Positions 50,454 to 61,009 of a stretch of 64,000 nt of DNA are shown here, one piece after another (positions within the stretch are counted from its first letter, which is position 1; each line of letters begins with the position of its first letter). Below the pieces are notes generated by a model. That model saw nothing but the letters and a program-made list of their open reading frames with translations. It was not told the origin of the DNA and made no database searches. This DNA is from Hyperoodon ampullatus (Eukaryota; Chordata; Mammalia; Artiodactyla; Ziphiidae): contig CATKHW010000424.1 of assembly GCA_949752795.1 (NCBI GenBank), forward strand, positions 558,001 through 622,000, given 5' to 3'. Made by a program: the position numbers and the translations under genes.

Positions 50454-50524
50454 TTGGCGAAAAAGGGTGTATGTGTTTCCTCCTGAATATAATCAGGGGG
50501 AAACACATACGCCCATTTGGCCAA
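50454..50524. repeat. 71-bp inverted repeat of M11
   Basis: Arm positions 21 and 26 are changed in both arms (GTGTTTCC pairs with GGAAACAC; consensus GCGTTTTC with GAAAACGC). One base is missing in the outer right arm, and a few single-arm mismatches remain. Confidence 0.88.
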
Positions 50525-51024
50525 GCAAGCAAGCGGGCAATGAAATTCTGCAGTACAAAGAAGTATCACTTCCAAGCGGTCAAAAGGGACATCTGCAAAA
50601 TGTGTAAAAAACAGAAAGGCAAGACATGCCCTGGAGAACAGGGAGCCTACTTATGCTGATGGGCAGGATGTGAATTGCCAACCGCCTCTCTGGAGGAGTG
50701 CAATGTGTTCCCTAAAACAATTAAACAACAGAGCTACAGAGCCAAGGGCACTTCCAGTCTAGGGAATATACCTTGGGAAAACTGAAAATCAATAAGACAG
50801 AGCCACCCCAAAATTTAGAGCTGCACTGTTTACAAGAACCTCAACTTGGGTACACCTAAAATATCCCAGGAAAGACAAAATTGGTTCAAGAAATTTTGGT
50901 ACTTATGTACGATGGATTATCCCTCAGCCATGAAATCAATGTCATAAGGCCAGTAGCAGCAAAATGAGTGGATTCAGGTACGATGATTCTAAGTGAAATA
51001 AGTCACAGAGAATAATAAACTTAT

Positions 51025-52757
51025 CATAAGATATCATTTATGAAAGTCCTGTAAACATGGCTACACATGAACTGAGTTAGGAAGGAGAACAGAGTCACAC
51101 ATTTAGGAAACACTCTTATGCCTGCTTAAGGGGGAAGGAGAGGTGGCGTGATGCATAAAAACAGAGTTTGATAGTAGTACAGGTACCGTTCCAAAAACCA
51201 AATATGGAATAGACAACACCTACACTTTCCTCAGTGAAGGGACACAAAACCACACATTTACCGCAGAGGAATATATGTGACTAGTAAGAATCTTAAAACC
51301 TATGTATTGATATGTCTCTGTGACGGAATCAAGTGTGTCTAGACTGGCATAAAAATGGCAGTGAGAATCAGCTCAAACCCACTATAAAAAGGAATTTCAA
51401 AAACAAAACACAAAAACAGGGAAATTCTTTAAAATTCCTTCAGGGGATGTAATGAAACCTGGAATGACACTATCTACAACGACAGCTGGATGTGGCATAA
51501 GGCTGGACACTTGGGACTGAGAGGATTTGCGAGATTCAGTGAGCAAATGCAGACCATTTAAAGCAATAATGCGTGACAAACATTCCAAGGGTCCCAACTC
51601 TCCAGGTTGAAGGGAATATTACTACAGCTATAACATGTACGGGAAACCTAGAGAATGGACACACTCTGAATACGAAAGATTTCTAAAACTCAACTAAAGT
51701 CCCTCTCCTGGTGCTCCTGTTGGAATTTCCAACTGCTTTACTTCCAATCTCCCAACTTGGAGAGACAGGCCCTTTAACCTCCTGGTTCGCACAGGTTGCC
51801 AATTTGGCAGAGGATGAAAGGGAAGATGGAGAACCAATGAGAGAATAGCTGTTAGGCATTTTGATGGGCACATGTCATTCTAATTTCCCGGCAGGAAGAA
51901 GAATTAATCAGAGTCTCAGCCACCCACTGGGAAACTGTATAGGTCCTGAACCAACATTTTGGACTTGTGGTCAGCTCACAAAAAAGGAGTTGAAAAATGG
52001 ATCTCAGGGGCACAGCAATTCACAAACTGGCAGAGTATAAAGGGCAACTATCGTCCAAAAATCTGTTGAGGGAAGGCAACGAGGCGGACTTGAAAGCGAG
52101 CCGGAATAGCAGGAAACAGATTTCAAGGGGTACATTGGAATCGCATTCAAACCACCGGAAGAGGGGCACAATTTCGACAATGATGCACTTGGCCAAAAAG
52201 GTCGTATGCGTTGTCTCCTGAATATATTCAGGAGAAAACACATACGCCCTTTTTGGCCAAGCAAGCAAGCGGGCAATGCAAATCTGCACTACAAAATGTA
52301 TGACTTCCCACCGGTCAAAAGGGACATCCGCAAAATATGTAAAAACCAGAAAGGCAAGACAGGCCCTGGAGAACAGAGAACCCAGTTATGCTGATGGGCA
52401 GGATATAAATTACCAACTGCCTTTGTGAAGGAGTTCACTGTGTTCCCTAAAAAAAGTAAACAAGAGAGCTACCGAACCAAGGGCACTTCCAGTCTAAGGA
52501 ATATACCTTGGGAAAACTGAAAATCAATAAGACAGAGCCACCCCAAACTGGGGCTGCACTGTTTACAGGAACCTCAAATTGGGTACACCCTAAATATCCC
52601 AGGAAAGACCAAAATGGTTTAAGAAATTGTATTACTTACAGACGATGGAATATCCCCCAGCCATGAACTCAATGTCATGAGGCCAGTAGCAGCAAAATGA
52701 GTGGATTCAGGTATGAATATTCTAAGTGAAATAAGTCCCAGAGAAAAGGAAACTTAT
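51025..52757 (+). repeat. Macrosatellite monomer M12 (1733 bp)
   Basis: Complete. It shares private variants with M14, not with its neighbours: GTCGTATGCGTTGTCTCC in the left palindrome arm, then AAATGTATCACTTCC or AAATGTATGACTTCC, CAGAGA.CCCAGTTATGC and GAGTTCACTGTGTTCCC. Confidence 0.95.
52189..52260. repeat. 72-bp inverted repeat of M12
   Basis: Three of 36 pairs are mismatched (arm positions 14, 21 and 25). Confidence 0.92.
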
Positions 52758-54497
52758 CATAAGATATCACTTATGAAGGTCCTGTAAACATGGCTACACA
52801 TGAACTGAGTTAGGAAAGAGAACAGAGTCTCACATTTAGAAAACAATCTTATGCCTGCCTAAGGGGGAAGGAGAGGTGGGGTGATGCATAAAACCAGAGT
52901 TTGATATTAGTACAGGTACTGTTCCAAAAACCAACTACGAATTATACAAGTCCTACACCTTCGTCAGAGAAAGGGACTCAAATCCCCATATTTCCCGAAG
53001 ATGAATATATCTGACTAGTAAGAATCTTAAAACCTATGTATTGATATGTCTCCGTAAGGGAATCAAGTGTGTCTAGACTGGCAAAAACATGGCAGTGAAA
53101 ATCAGCTCAAACCCACTATAAAAAGGAATTTCAAAAACCAAACAAAAAAATAGGGAAATTCTTTACAATTCCTTCAGGGCCTCTGATGAAACCTGGAATG
53201 ACCCTATCTAAAACGACAGCTGGATGTGGCATAAAGCTGGATACTTGGGACTGAGAGGATTGGTGAGATTGCGTCAGCAAAAGCAGACCTTTTAAAGCAA
53301 TAATGCGTGGCACACATTCCAAGGATCCCAACTCTCCAGGTTGAAGGGAATATTACTACAGCTATAACATGTACGGGAAATCAAGAGAATGGACACACTG
53401 TGAATATGAAAGGTTTCTAAAACTCAAGTAATAGTCCCTCGCCTGGTGCTTCGGTTTGTATTTCCAACTGCTTTACTATCCATCTCCCAAATTGGAGAGA
53501 CAGCCCCTTTAACCTCCTGGTTCTCAAAGGTTGCCAATTTGGCAGAGGATGAAAGGAAAGATGGAGAACCAATGAGAGAGTAGCTGTTAGGCATTTGGAC
53601 GGGCACTTGTCACTCGAATTTCCCGGCAGAAATAAGAATTAACCAAAGTCTCAGCCACACGGCAGGAACCAGTATAGATTCTGAAGCAAAATTTTCGACT
53701 TGCGGTCAGCTCACAAAAAAACGAGTTGAAAAATGGAGCTCAGGGGCAGAGCAATTCACAAACTGGCCGAGTTATAAAGGGCAACTATCGTCCAAAAATC
53801 TGTTGAGGGAAGGCAACGAGGCGGACTTGAAAGGGAGCCAGAATAGCAGGAAACAGATTTCAAGAGGTACATTGGAATCGCCTTTAAAGCACAGGAAGAG
53901 GGGCACAATTTCGACCCTGATGCACTTGCCCAAAAAGGGCGTATGCGTTTCCTCCTGAATATAATCAGGAGGAAACTCATTCGCCCCTTTTGGCCAAGCA
54001 AGCAAGCGGGCAATGAAATTCTGCAGTACAAAGAAGTATCACTTCCAAGCGGTCAAATGGGACATCTGCAAAATGTGTAAAAAACAGAAAGGCAAGACAT
54101 GCCCTGGAGAACAGGGAGCCTACTTATGCTGATGGGCAGGATGTAAATTGCCAACCACCTCTCTGAAGGAGTGCATTGTGTTCCCTAAAACAATTAAACA
54201 ACAGAGCTACAGAGCCAAGGGCACTTCCAGTCTAGGGAATATACCTTGGGAAAACTGAAAATCAATAAGACAGAGCCACCCCAAAATTTAGAGCTGCACT
54301 GTTTACAAGAACCTCAACTTGGGTACACCTAAAATATCCCAGGAAAGACAAAATTCGTTCAAGAAATTTTGGTACTTACGTACGATGGATTATCCCTCAG
54401 CCATGAAATCAATGTCATAAGGCCAGTAGCAGCAAAATGAGTGGATTCAGGTACGATGATTCTAAGTGAAATAAGTCACAGAGAAAAAGAAACTTAT
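52758..54497 (+). repeat. Macrosatellite monomer M13 (1740 bp)
   Basis: Complete. From the palindrome to the right end it is nearly identical to M11, two monomers to the left (offset 3473). Confidence 0.95.
53926..53997. repeat. 72-bp inverted repeat of M13
   Basis: Five of 36 pairs are mismatched. Arm position 26 has the double change also found in M11 (GTTTCCTCC with GGAGGAAAC). Confidence 0.9.
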
Positions 54498-56241
54498 CAT
54501 AAGATATCACTTATGAAGGTCCTGTAAACATGGCTACACATGAACAGAGTTAGGAAAGAGAAAAGAGCCTCTCATTTAGAAAACACTCTTATGCCTTCTT
54601 AAGAGGAAAGGAGAGGATGGGTGATGCATAAAACCAGAGTTTGATATTCGTACAGGTACCATTCCAAAAACCAAATATGGAATAGACAAGACCTACACCT
54701 TCCTCAGTGAACGAGACACAAAACCCCATATTTCCTGCAGAGGAATATATCTGACTAGTAATAATCTTAAAACCTATATATTGATATGTCTCCATAAGGG
54801 AATCAAGTGTGTCTAGACTGGCATTAACATGGCAGTGAGAATCAGCTCAAACCCACTATAAAAAGGAATTTCAAAAACAACAACAACAAAAAAAAAGCGG
54901 GAAATTCTTTACAATTCCTTCAGGGGCTCTGATGAAACCTAGAATGACCCTATCTACAATGACAGCTGGATGTGGCATAAGGCTGGACACTTGGGCCTGA
55001 GAGGATTGGTGAGATTGGGTGAGCAAATTCAGACCTTTTAAAGCAATAATGTGTGGCACACATTCCAAGGGTCCCAACTCTCCAGGTTGAAGGGAATATT
55101 ACTACAGCTATAACATGTACGGGAAACCTAGAGAATGGACACACTCTGAATACGAAAGTTTTCTAGAACTCAACTAATTGTCCCTCTCCTGGTTCTCCAG
55201 CTAGAATTTCCAACTGCTTTACTATCAATCTCCCAAATTGGAGAGACAGGCCCTTTAACCTCCTGGTTCGCACAGGTTGCCAATTTGGCAGAGGATGAAA
55301 GGGAAGAGGGAGAACCAATGAGAGAGTAGCTATTAGGCATTTGGATGGGCACATGTCATTCTAATTTCCCGGGAGGAAGATGAATTAATCAAAGTCTCAG
55401 CCACACACTGGGAACCTGTATAGGTCCTGAACCAAAATTTTGGTCTTGCGGTCAGCTCTCAAAACACGAGTTGAAAAATGGAGCTCAGGGGCACAGCAAT
55501 TCACAAACTGGCAGAGTACAAAAGGGCAACTATCGTCCAAAAATCTATTGAGGGAAGGCAACGAGGCGGACTTGAAAGCGATCCAGAATAGCAGGAAGCA
55601 GATTTCAAGGGGTACATTGGAATCACATTCAAACCACATGAAGAGGGGCACAACTTCGACAATGATGCACTTGGTCAAAAAGGTCGTATGCGTTGTCTCC
55701 TGAATATATTCAGGAGAAAACACATAAGCCCTTTTTGGCCAAGCAAGCAAGCGGGCAATGCAAATCTGCACTACAAAATGTATCACTTCCCACCGGTCAA
55801 AAGGGACATCCGCAAAATGTGTAAAAACCAGAAAGGCAAGACAGTCCCTGGAGAACAGAGAGCCCAGTTATGCTGATGGGCGGGATGTAAATTACTAACT
55901 GCCTTTGTGGAGGAGTTCACTGTGTTCCCTAAAACAAGTAAACAAGGGAGCTACCGAACCAAGGGCACTTCCAGTCTAGGGAATATATCTTGGGAAAACT
56001 GAAAATCAATAAGACAGAGCCACCCCAAAATATAGGGCTACACTGCTTACAAGATCCTCAACTTGGGTACACCTTATATATCCCAGGAAAGACAAAAATG
56101 TTTCAAGAAATAGTGTTACATACATACGATGGAATATCAGTCAGCCATGAAATCAATGTCATAAGGCCAGTAGCTTCAAACTGAGTGGATTCAGGTACGA
56201 TCATTCTAAGTGAAATAAGTCACAGAGAACAAAAATCTTAT
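54498..56241 (+). repeat. Macrosatellite monomer M14 (1744 bp)
   Basis: Complete. Sister of M12 (offset 3482 at the palindrome). It carries a minus-strand frame of 129 codons (55397-55786) across the palindrome. This is the longest of the recurring antisense frames and is not supported as a gene. Confidence 0.95.
55671..55742. repeat. 72-bp inverted repeat of M14
   Basis: Five of 36 pairs are mismatched. Three of them (positions 14, 21 and 25) are the same as in M12, which supports the M12-M14 link. Confidence 0.9.
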
Positions 56242-57790
56242 CATAAGATATCACTTATGAAGGTCCTGTAAACATTGCTACACATGAACTGAGTTAGGAA
56301 AGAGAACAGAGTCTCACATTTAGAAAACACACTTATGCCTCCTTAAGGGGGAAGGAGAGGTGGGGTGATGCATAAAACCAGTGTTTGATATTCGTACAGG
56401 TACCATTCCAAAAACCAACTACGGAATAGACAAGACCTACATTTTCCTCAGTGAAATGGACTCAAAACCCCACATTTCCCGCAGAGGCATATATCTGACT
56501 AGTAAGAAACTTAAAACCTATGTATTGATATGTCTCCATAAGGGAATGAAGTGTGTCTTGACTGCCATAAACATGGCAGTGAGAATCAGCTCAAGTCCCC
56601 TATAAAAAGGAATTTCAAAAACAAAACAAAAAACAGGGAAATTCTTTACAATTCCTTCAGGGGCTCTGATGAATCCTGGAATGACCCTATCTACAACGAC
56701 AACTGGATGTGGCATAAGCCTGGACACTTGGGACTGAGATGATTGGTGAGATTCGGTGAGCAAATGCAGACCATATAAAGCAATAATATGTGGCATACAT
56801 TCCAAGGCTCCCAACTCTCCAGGTTGAAGGGAATATTACTACAGCTATAACATGTACTGGAAACCTAGAGAATGGACACACTGTGAATATGAAAGGTTTC
56901 TAAAACTCAACTAATAATCCCTTTCCTGGTGCTCCAGGTTGACTTTCCAACTGCTTTACTATCAATCTCACAACTTGCAGAGACAGCCCCTTTAACCTCC
57001 TTGTTCTCACAGGTGGCCAATTTTGTAGTGGATGAAAGGGAAGAGGGAGAACCAATGAGAGAGTAGCTGTTAGGCATTTGGACGGCCGCATGTCATTCTA
57101 ATTTCCCGGCAGGAAGAAGAATTAACCAAAGTCTCAGACACCCTCCGGGAACCAGTATAGTTCCTGACCAAAATTTTGGACTTGCGGTCAGCTCACAAAA
57201 AACGAGTTGAAAAATGGACCTCAGGGGCACAGCAATTCACAAACTGGCAGAGTAGTAAAGGACAACAATCGTCCGAAAATGTGTTGAGGGAAGGCAATGA
57301 GGCGGACTTGAAAGTGAGCCAGAATAGCAGGAAACAGATTTCAAGAGGTACATTGGAATCGCATTTAAAGCACAGGAATAGGGGCAAAACTTCGACAATG
57401 ATGCACTTGGCCAAAAAGGGCGTATGCGTTTTCTCCTGAATATATTCAGGAGAAAACACATACGTGCTTTTTGGCCAAGCAAGCAAGCGGGCAATGCAAA
57501 TCTGCACTACAATGAAGTATCACTTCCCACCGGTCAAAAGGGCCATCCGCAAAATGTGTAAAAACCAGAAAGGCAAGATAGGCCCTGGAGAACAGGGAGC
57601 CTACTTATGATGATGGACAGGATGCAAATTGCGAACTGCCTCTCTGGAGGAGTGCATTGTGTTCCCTAAAAGAAGGAAACAACAGAGCTACAGAGCCAAG
57701 GGCACTTCCAGTCTAGGGAATATACCTTGGGAAAACTGAAAATTAATAAGATAGAGCCACCCCAATATTTATGGCTGCTTATGTAGATGG
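56242..57790 (+). repeat. Macrosatellite monomer M15, 3' truncated (about 1549 bp)
   Basis: Normal up to CCCCAATATTTATGGCTGC near 57778, then joined to the diverged copy type. Around 130 bases expected between there and the ACTTATGTAC box are missing. Confidence 0.9.
57407..57478. repeat. 72-bp inverted repeat of M15
   Basis: Three of 36 pairs are mismatched. The left arm equals the consensus at all 36 positions. Confidence 0.93.
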
Positions 57791-57916
57791 TTTACTTATG
57801 TACAGTGGAATATTACTCATCCAGAAATCAATGAAATAAGGCCAGTTGTAACAACTCTGGAGGATTTACATACGATCATTCTAAGTGACGTATGTCAGAA
57901 AGAAAAAGACACATAT
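57791..57916 (+). repeat. Macrosatellite stub M16 (diverged type)
   Basis: The end of a diverged monomer, matching M8 at about 39985-40110 (AATATTACTCATCCAGAAAT, then AGTGACGTATGTCAGAAAG). It begins the second copy of the large composite. Confidence 0.88.
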
Positions 57917-59669
57917 CATAAGATGTCACTTAAAGGTGGAATCAAAAATGGCTACACATGAAATAAATTACAAAACAGAAACATAGTCAAATATGTAGAA
58001 AATAGACATAAGGCTGCTAAATGGAAAGGTGGGGAAGGGTGAGCTATTATCCAGGACGTTGAAATTAGCAAAGATACCATTCCAAGTACCAAATTGAATA
58101 ACTGACAAGGCCTACAGGGTACCTCAAAGAACTGCACTCAGCCCACTGAAGTCACTGGAAAATAATACATATGAATGCTAAGCATCTGAAAAAGAATTTA
58201 TTGTTGTCTCACAGTACATGAATCAAGTGGATGTACAGCAGCAAAAAACAGAGCTTTGAAAATCAGCTGTAACCAATATAAAAATAAATTTAAGAATATT
58301 TAGAAAAACAGTGAGACAGACAAAAATTCTTACAAGTTTTGTTGAAGGGCTATGATGTAACATGGATTGAACACATGTAGATGCACAGCAGGATGATATA
58401 TAAGGCTGGAAGCTATGCTCGCTAAGAGATTTTAGAGAGGCTGGGTGAGGATATGCAGAACTTTAAAAGAAATACTGCCTGATTCCCATTCCATTGGTCC
58501 CAAATCTGCAGGTTCAAGGGAATCTTCTGACAGCGAAAACATGCCTGGGAGACCGAGACGAATGTACACCGTGTGATCAGGAAAGGGGTCTAAAATGCAC
58601 CTCATTTTTGATCTCCTGGTGCTGGGGTTCGCCATTCCAGCCAAATTACTAACAATCTCCCCACTTGGAGAATCAGCACCTTTAACCTCCTGTTTCACAC
58701 AGTTTGCAATTTGTGCAGAGGATAAACGGGAAGAGGGGGAACCAATGAGAGACTAGCTGTAGGAGTTTTGACAGGCACATGTCACTCTAATTTCCCATTA
58801 GGAAGAAAAATTAACCAAAGGCTCAGCCTGCCTCCCCAGAACCAGAATAGGGCCGGAAGCAATACAATGGTTTGTCGGCCAGCTCACAAAAAATGCGAGT
58901 TGCAAAATGGAGCTCAGGAGCAGACAATTCAAAGACCTGCAAAGATAAAAATGATAACCAACGTCCAAAAATATATTCAGGTAAGGCAACGAAGAGGATC
59001 TGAATGAGAGGCAGAATTGCAGGAAACAGATTTCAGAAGGGAGATTGGACTCACATTTAAAGCATATGAAAAGCAGCAGAATTTCTAAAATGATGTAGTT
59101 GGGCAAAAGGTTGTATGCGTTTTTTTCATGAATAACTTCAGGAAAAAAACACATACAGAGTTTTTGGCCAACCAAGCAAGCGGGGAATGCAAATCTGCAC
59201 AACAAAGAAGTCTCAATTTCCACTGCTCAGAAAAGCCATCCAAAATATATGTACAAACCAGAAATGCAGGAGAGGCCATGGAGAACAGGGAGCTAGTCAC
59301 GCTGATGGGTGGGGTATAAATATCCAAGAGCCACTCTGAAGAAGTGTATGCTGTTTCCTAAAACATCTAAAATACAAAGCTACCGAGCATAGGGCACTTC
59401 CACTCATGGGCATATAACTTGGAAAGACTAAATATCAACAAGACACAGGCACCCCAAGTTTAGGGCTGCTCTGCATACAAGAACGTCAACATCAGTACAA
59501 CTTAAATATTCCAAGAAAGAGAAAATTGTGTAAAGAACTTGTGGTAATTTTGTACAATTGAATATCACTCAGACATGAAATCAATGTCATAAGGCCAGTA
59601 GCAGCAAAATGAGTGGATTTAGGTACGATGATTCTAAGTGAAATAAGTCACACAGAAAAAGAAACTTAT
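57917..59669 (+). repeat. Macrosatellite monomer M17 (1753 bp)
   Basis: Complete, diverged type, and counterpart of M9 (offset 17806). Both carry the private reading GTTCGCCATTCCAGCCA and the same partly decayed palindrome. Confidence 0.93.
59099..59171. repeat. Partly decayed inverted repeat of M17
   Basis: Same form as in M9, with further changes at the tip. Confidence 0.7.
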
Positions 59670-61009
59670 CATAAGATATCACTTATGAAGTTCCTGTAAA
59701 CATGGCTACACATGAACTGAGGAAAGAGAACAGAGTCTCACATTGAGAAAACACTCTTATGCCTGCTTAAGGGGAGAGGAGAGTTGGGGTGATGCATAAA
59801 ACCAGAGGTTGATATTAGAACAGGTACCATTCCATGAAGCAAATACAGAATAGACAAAACCTACACCTTCCTCAGTGAACGGGACTCAAAACCCCAATTC
59901 CCAGCACAGGAATATATCTGACTAGTAAGAAACTTAAAACCTATATATTGATATGTCTCCATAAGGGAATCAAGTGTGTCTAGAACGGCATAACCATGTT
60001 GGTGAAAATCAGCTCAACCCCATTATAAAAATGAATTTCAAAAACAAAACAAAAAAAACAGCGAAATTCTTACACAATTCCTTCAGGGGATCTGATGAAA
60101 CCTGGAATGACCCCGTCTGAAAAGACAGCTAGATGAGACATAAGGCTGGACACTTGGGACTGAGAGGACTGGTGAGATAGGGTGATCAAATGCAGACCCT
60201 TTAAATCAGTAATGCATGCCACCCATTCCATGGGTCCCAACTCTCCAGGTAGAAGGGAATATCACTACAGTTATAACATGTATGGGAAACCTAGAGAATG
60301 GACAACCTGTGATGGCAAAAGGTTTCTAAAAGGCTCCTAATTTTTCCCCTCCTTGTGCTCCAGTTTGGCATTCCAACTGCTTTACTATCAATCTCCCAAC
60401 TTGGAGACTCAGCCCCTATAAGCTCCTGCTTCGCACAGTTTGCAAATTGTGCAGTGGATGAAAGGGAAGAGGGAGAACCAATCAGAGAGTAGCTCTAGGC
60501 ATTTGGACGGACACATGTCACTCTAATTTCCCGTCTGGAAGGAAGAATTATCCGAAGTGTCAGCCTGCACCCCCGGAACCACTATTGGTCCTGTAGCAAA
60601 ATTGTGGATTTGCGGTCAGCTCACAAAAACACGAGTTGAAAATTGGAGCTCAGGGGCACAGCAATTCACAAACCTGCAGAGTTATAAAGGACAACTCTCT
60701 TCCAAAAATCTGTTGAGGGAAGGCAACGAAGCAGACTTGAAAATGAGGCAGAATTGCACAAAACATATTTCAAGAGGTAAATTGGAATCGCATTTAAAGC
60801 ACAGGAAAAGCGTAACAACTTCGACAATGATGCACTTGGCCAAAAAGGGCGTATGCATTTTCTGCTGAATATATCCAGGAGAAAATGAATACGCCCTTTT
60901 TGGCCAATCAAGCAAGCCCGCAATGCAAATCCACACTACAAAGAATTGTCACTTCCCACCGGTCGAAAGGGACATCCGAAAATCTGTAAAAAACAGAAAA
61001 TAAAGACAG
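59670..61009 (+). repeat. Macrosatellite monomer M18, cut short by MS3
   Basis: 1340 bp from the landmark to AACAGAAAATAAAGACAG, then MS3. Counterpart of M10 (offset 17805) and of M0. Confidence 0.93.
60836..60907. repeat. 72-bp inverted repeat of M18
   Basis: Three of 36 pairs are mismatched. Arm position 22 is changed from G to A in the left arm, with the matching C-to-T change in the right arm. Confidence 0.92.

Larger units (their letters stand above)
49028..51024 (+). repeat. Macrosatellite monomer M11 with SINE inserted (1997 bp)
   Basis: First monomer after MS2, and counterpart of M1 after MS1. Without the SINE and one copy of its target-site duplication it is 1741 bp long. From the palindrome rightwards it shares private variants with M13 (GAAATTCTGCAGTAC, ACTTCCAAGCGGTC, CTACTTATGCTGATGG). 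Confidence 0.93.

Noticed and set aside
55397..55786. Recurring 77-152 codon antisense frames across the palindrome of many monomers (for example 25267-25500, 50117-50575, 55397-55786)
   Set aside because: They recur because the DNA is repeated. They differ in length from copy to copy, are broken in several copies, and show no known domain.
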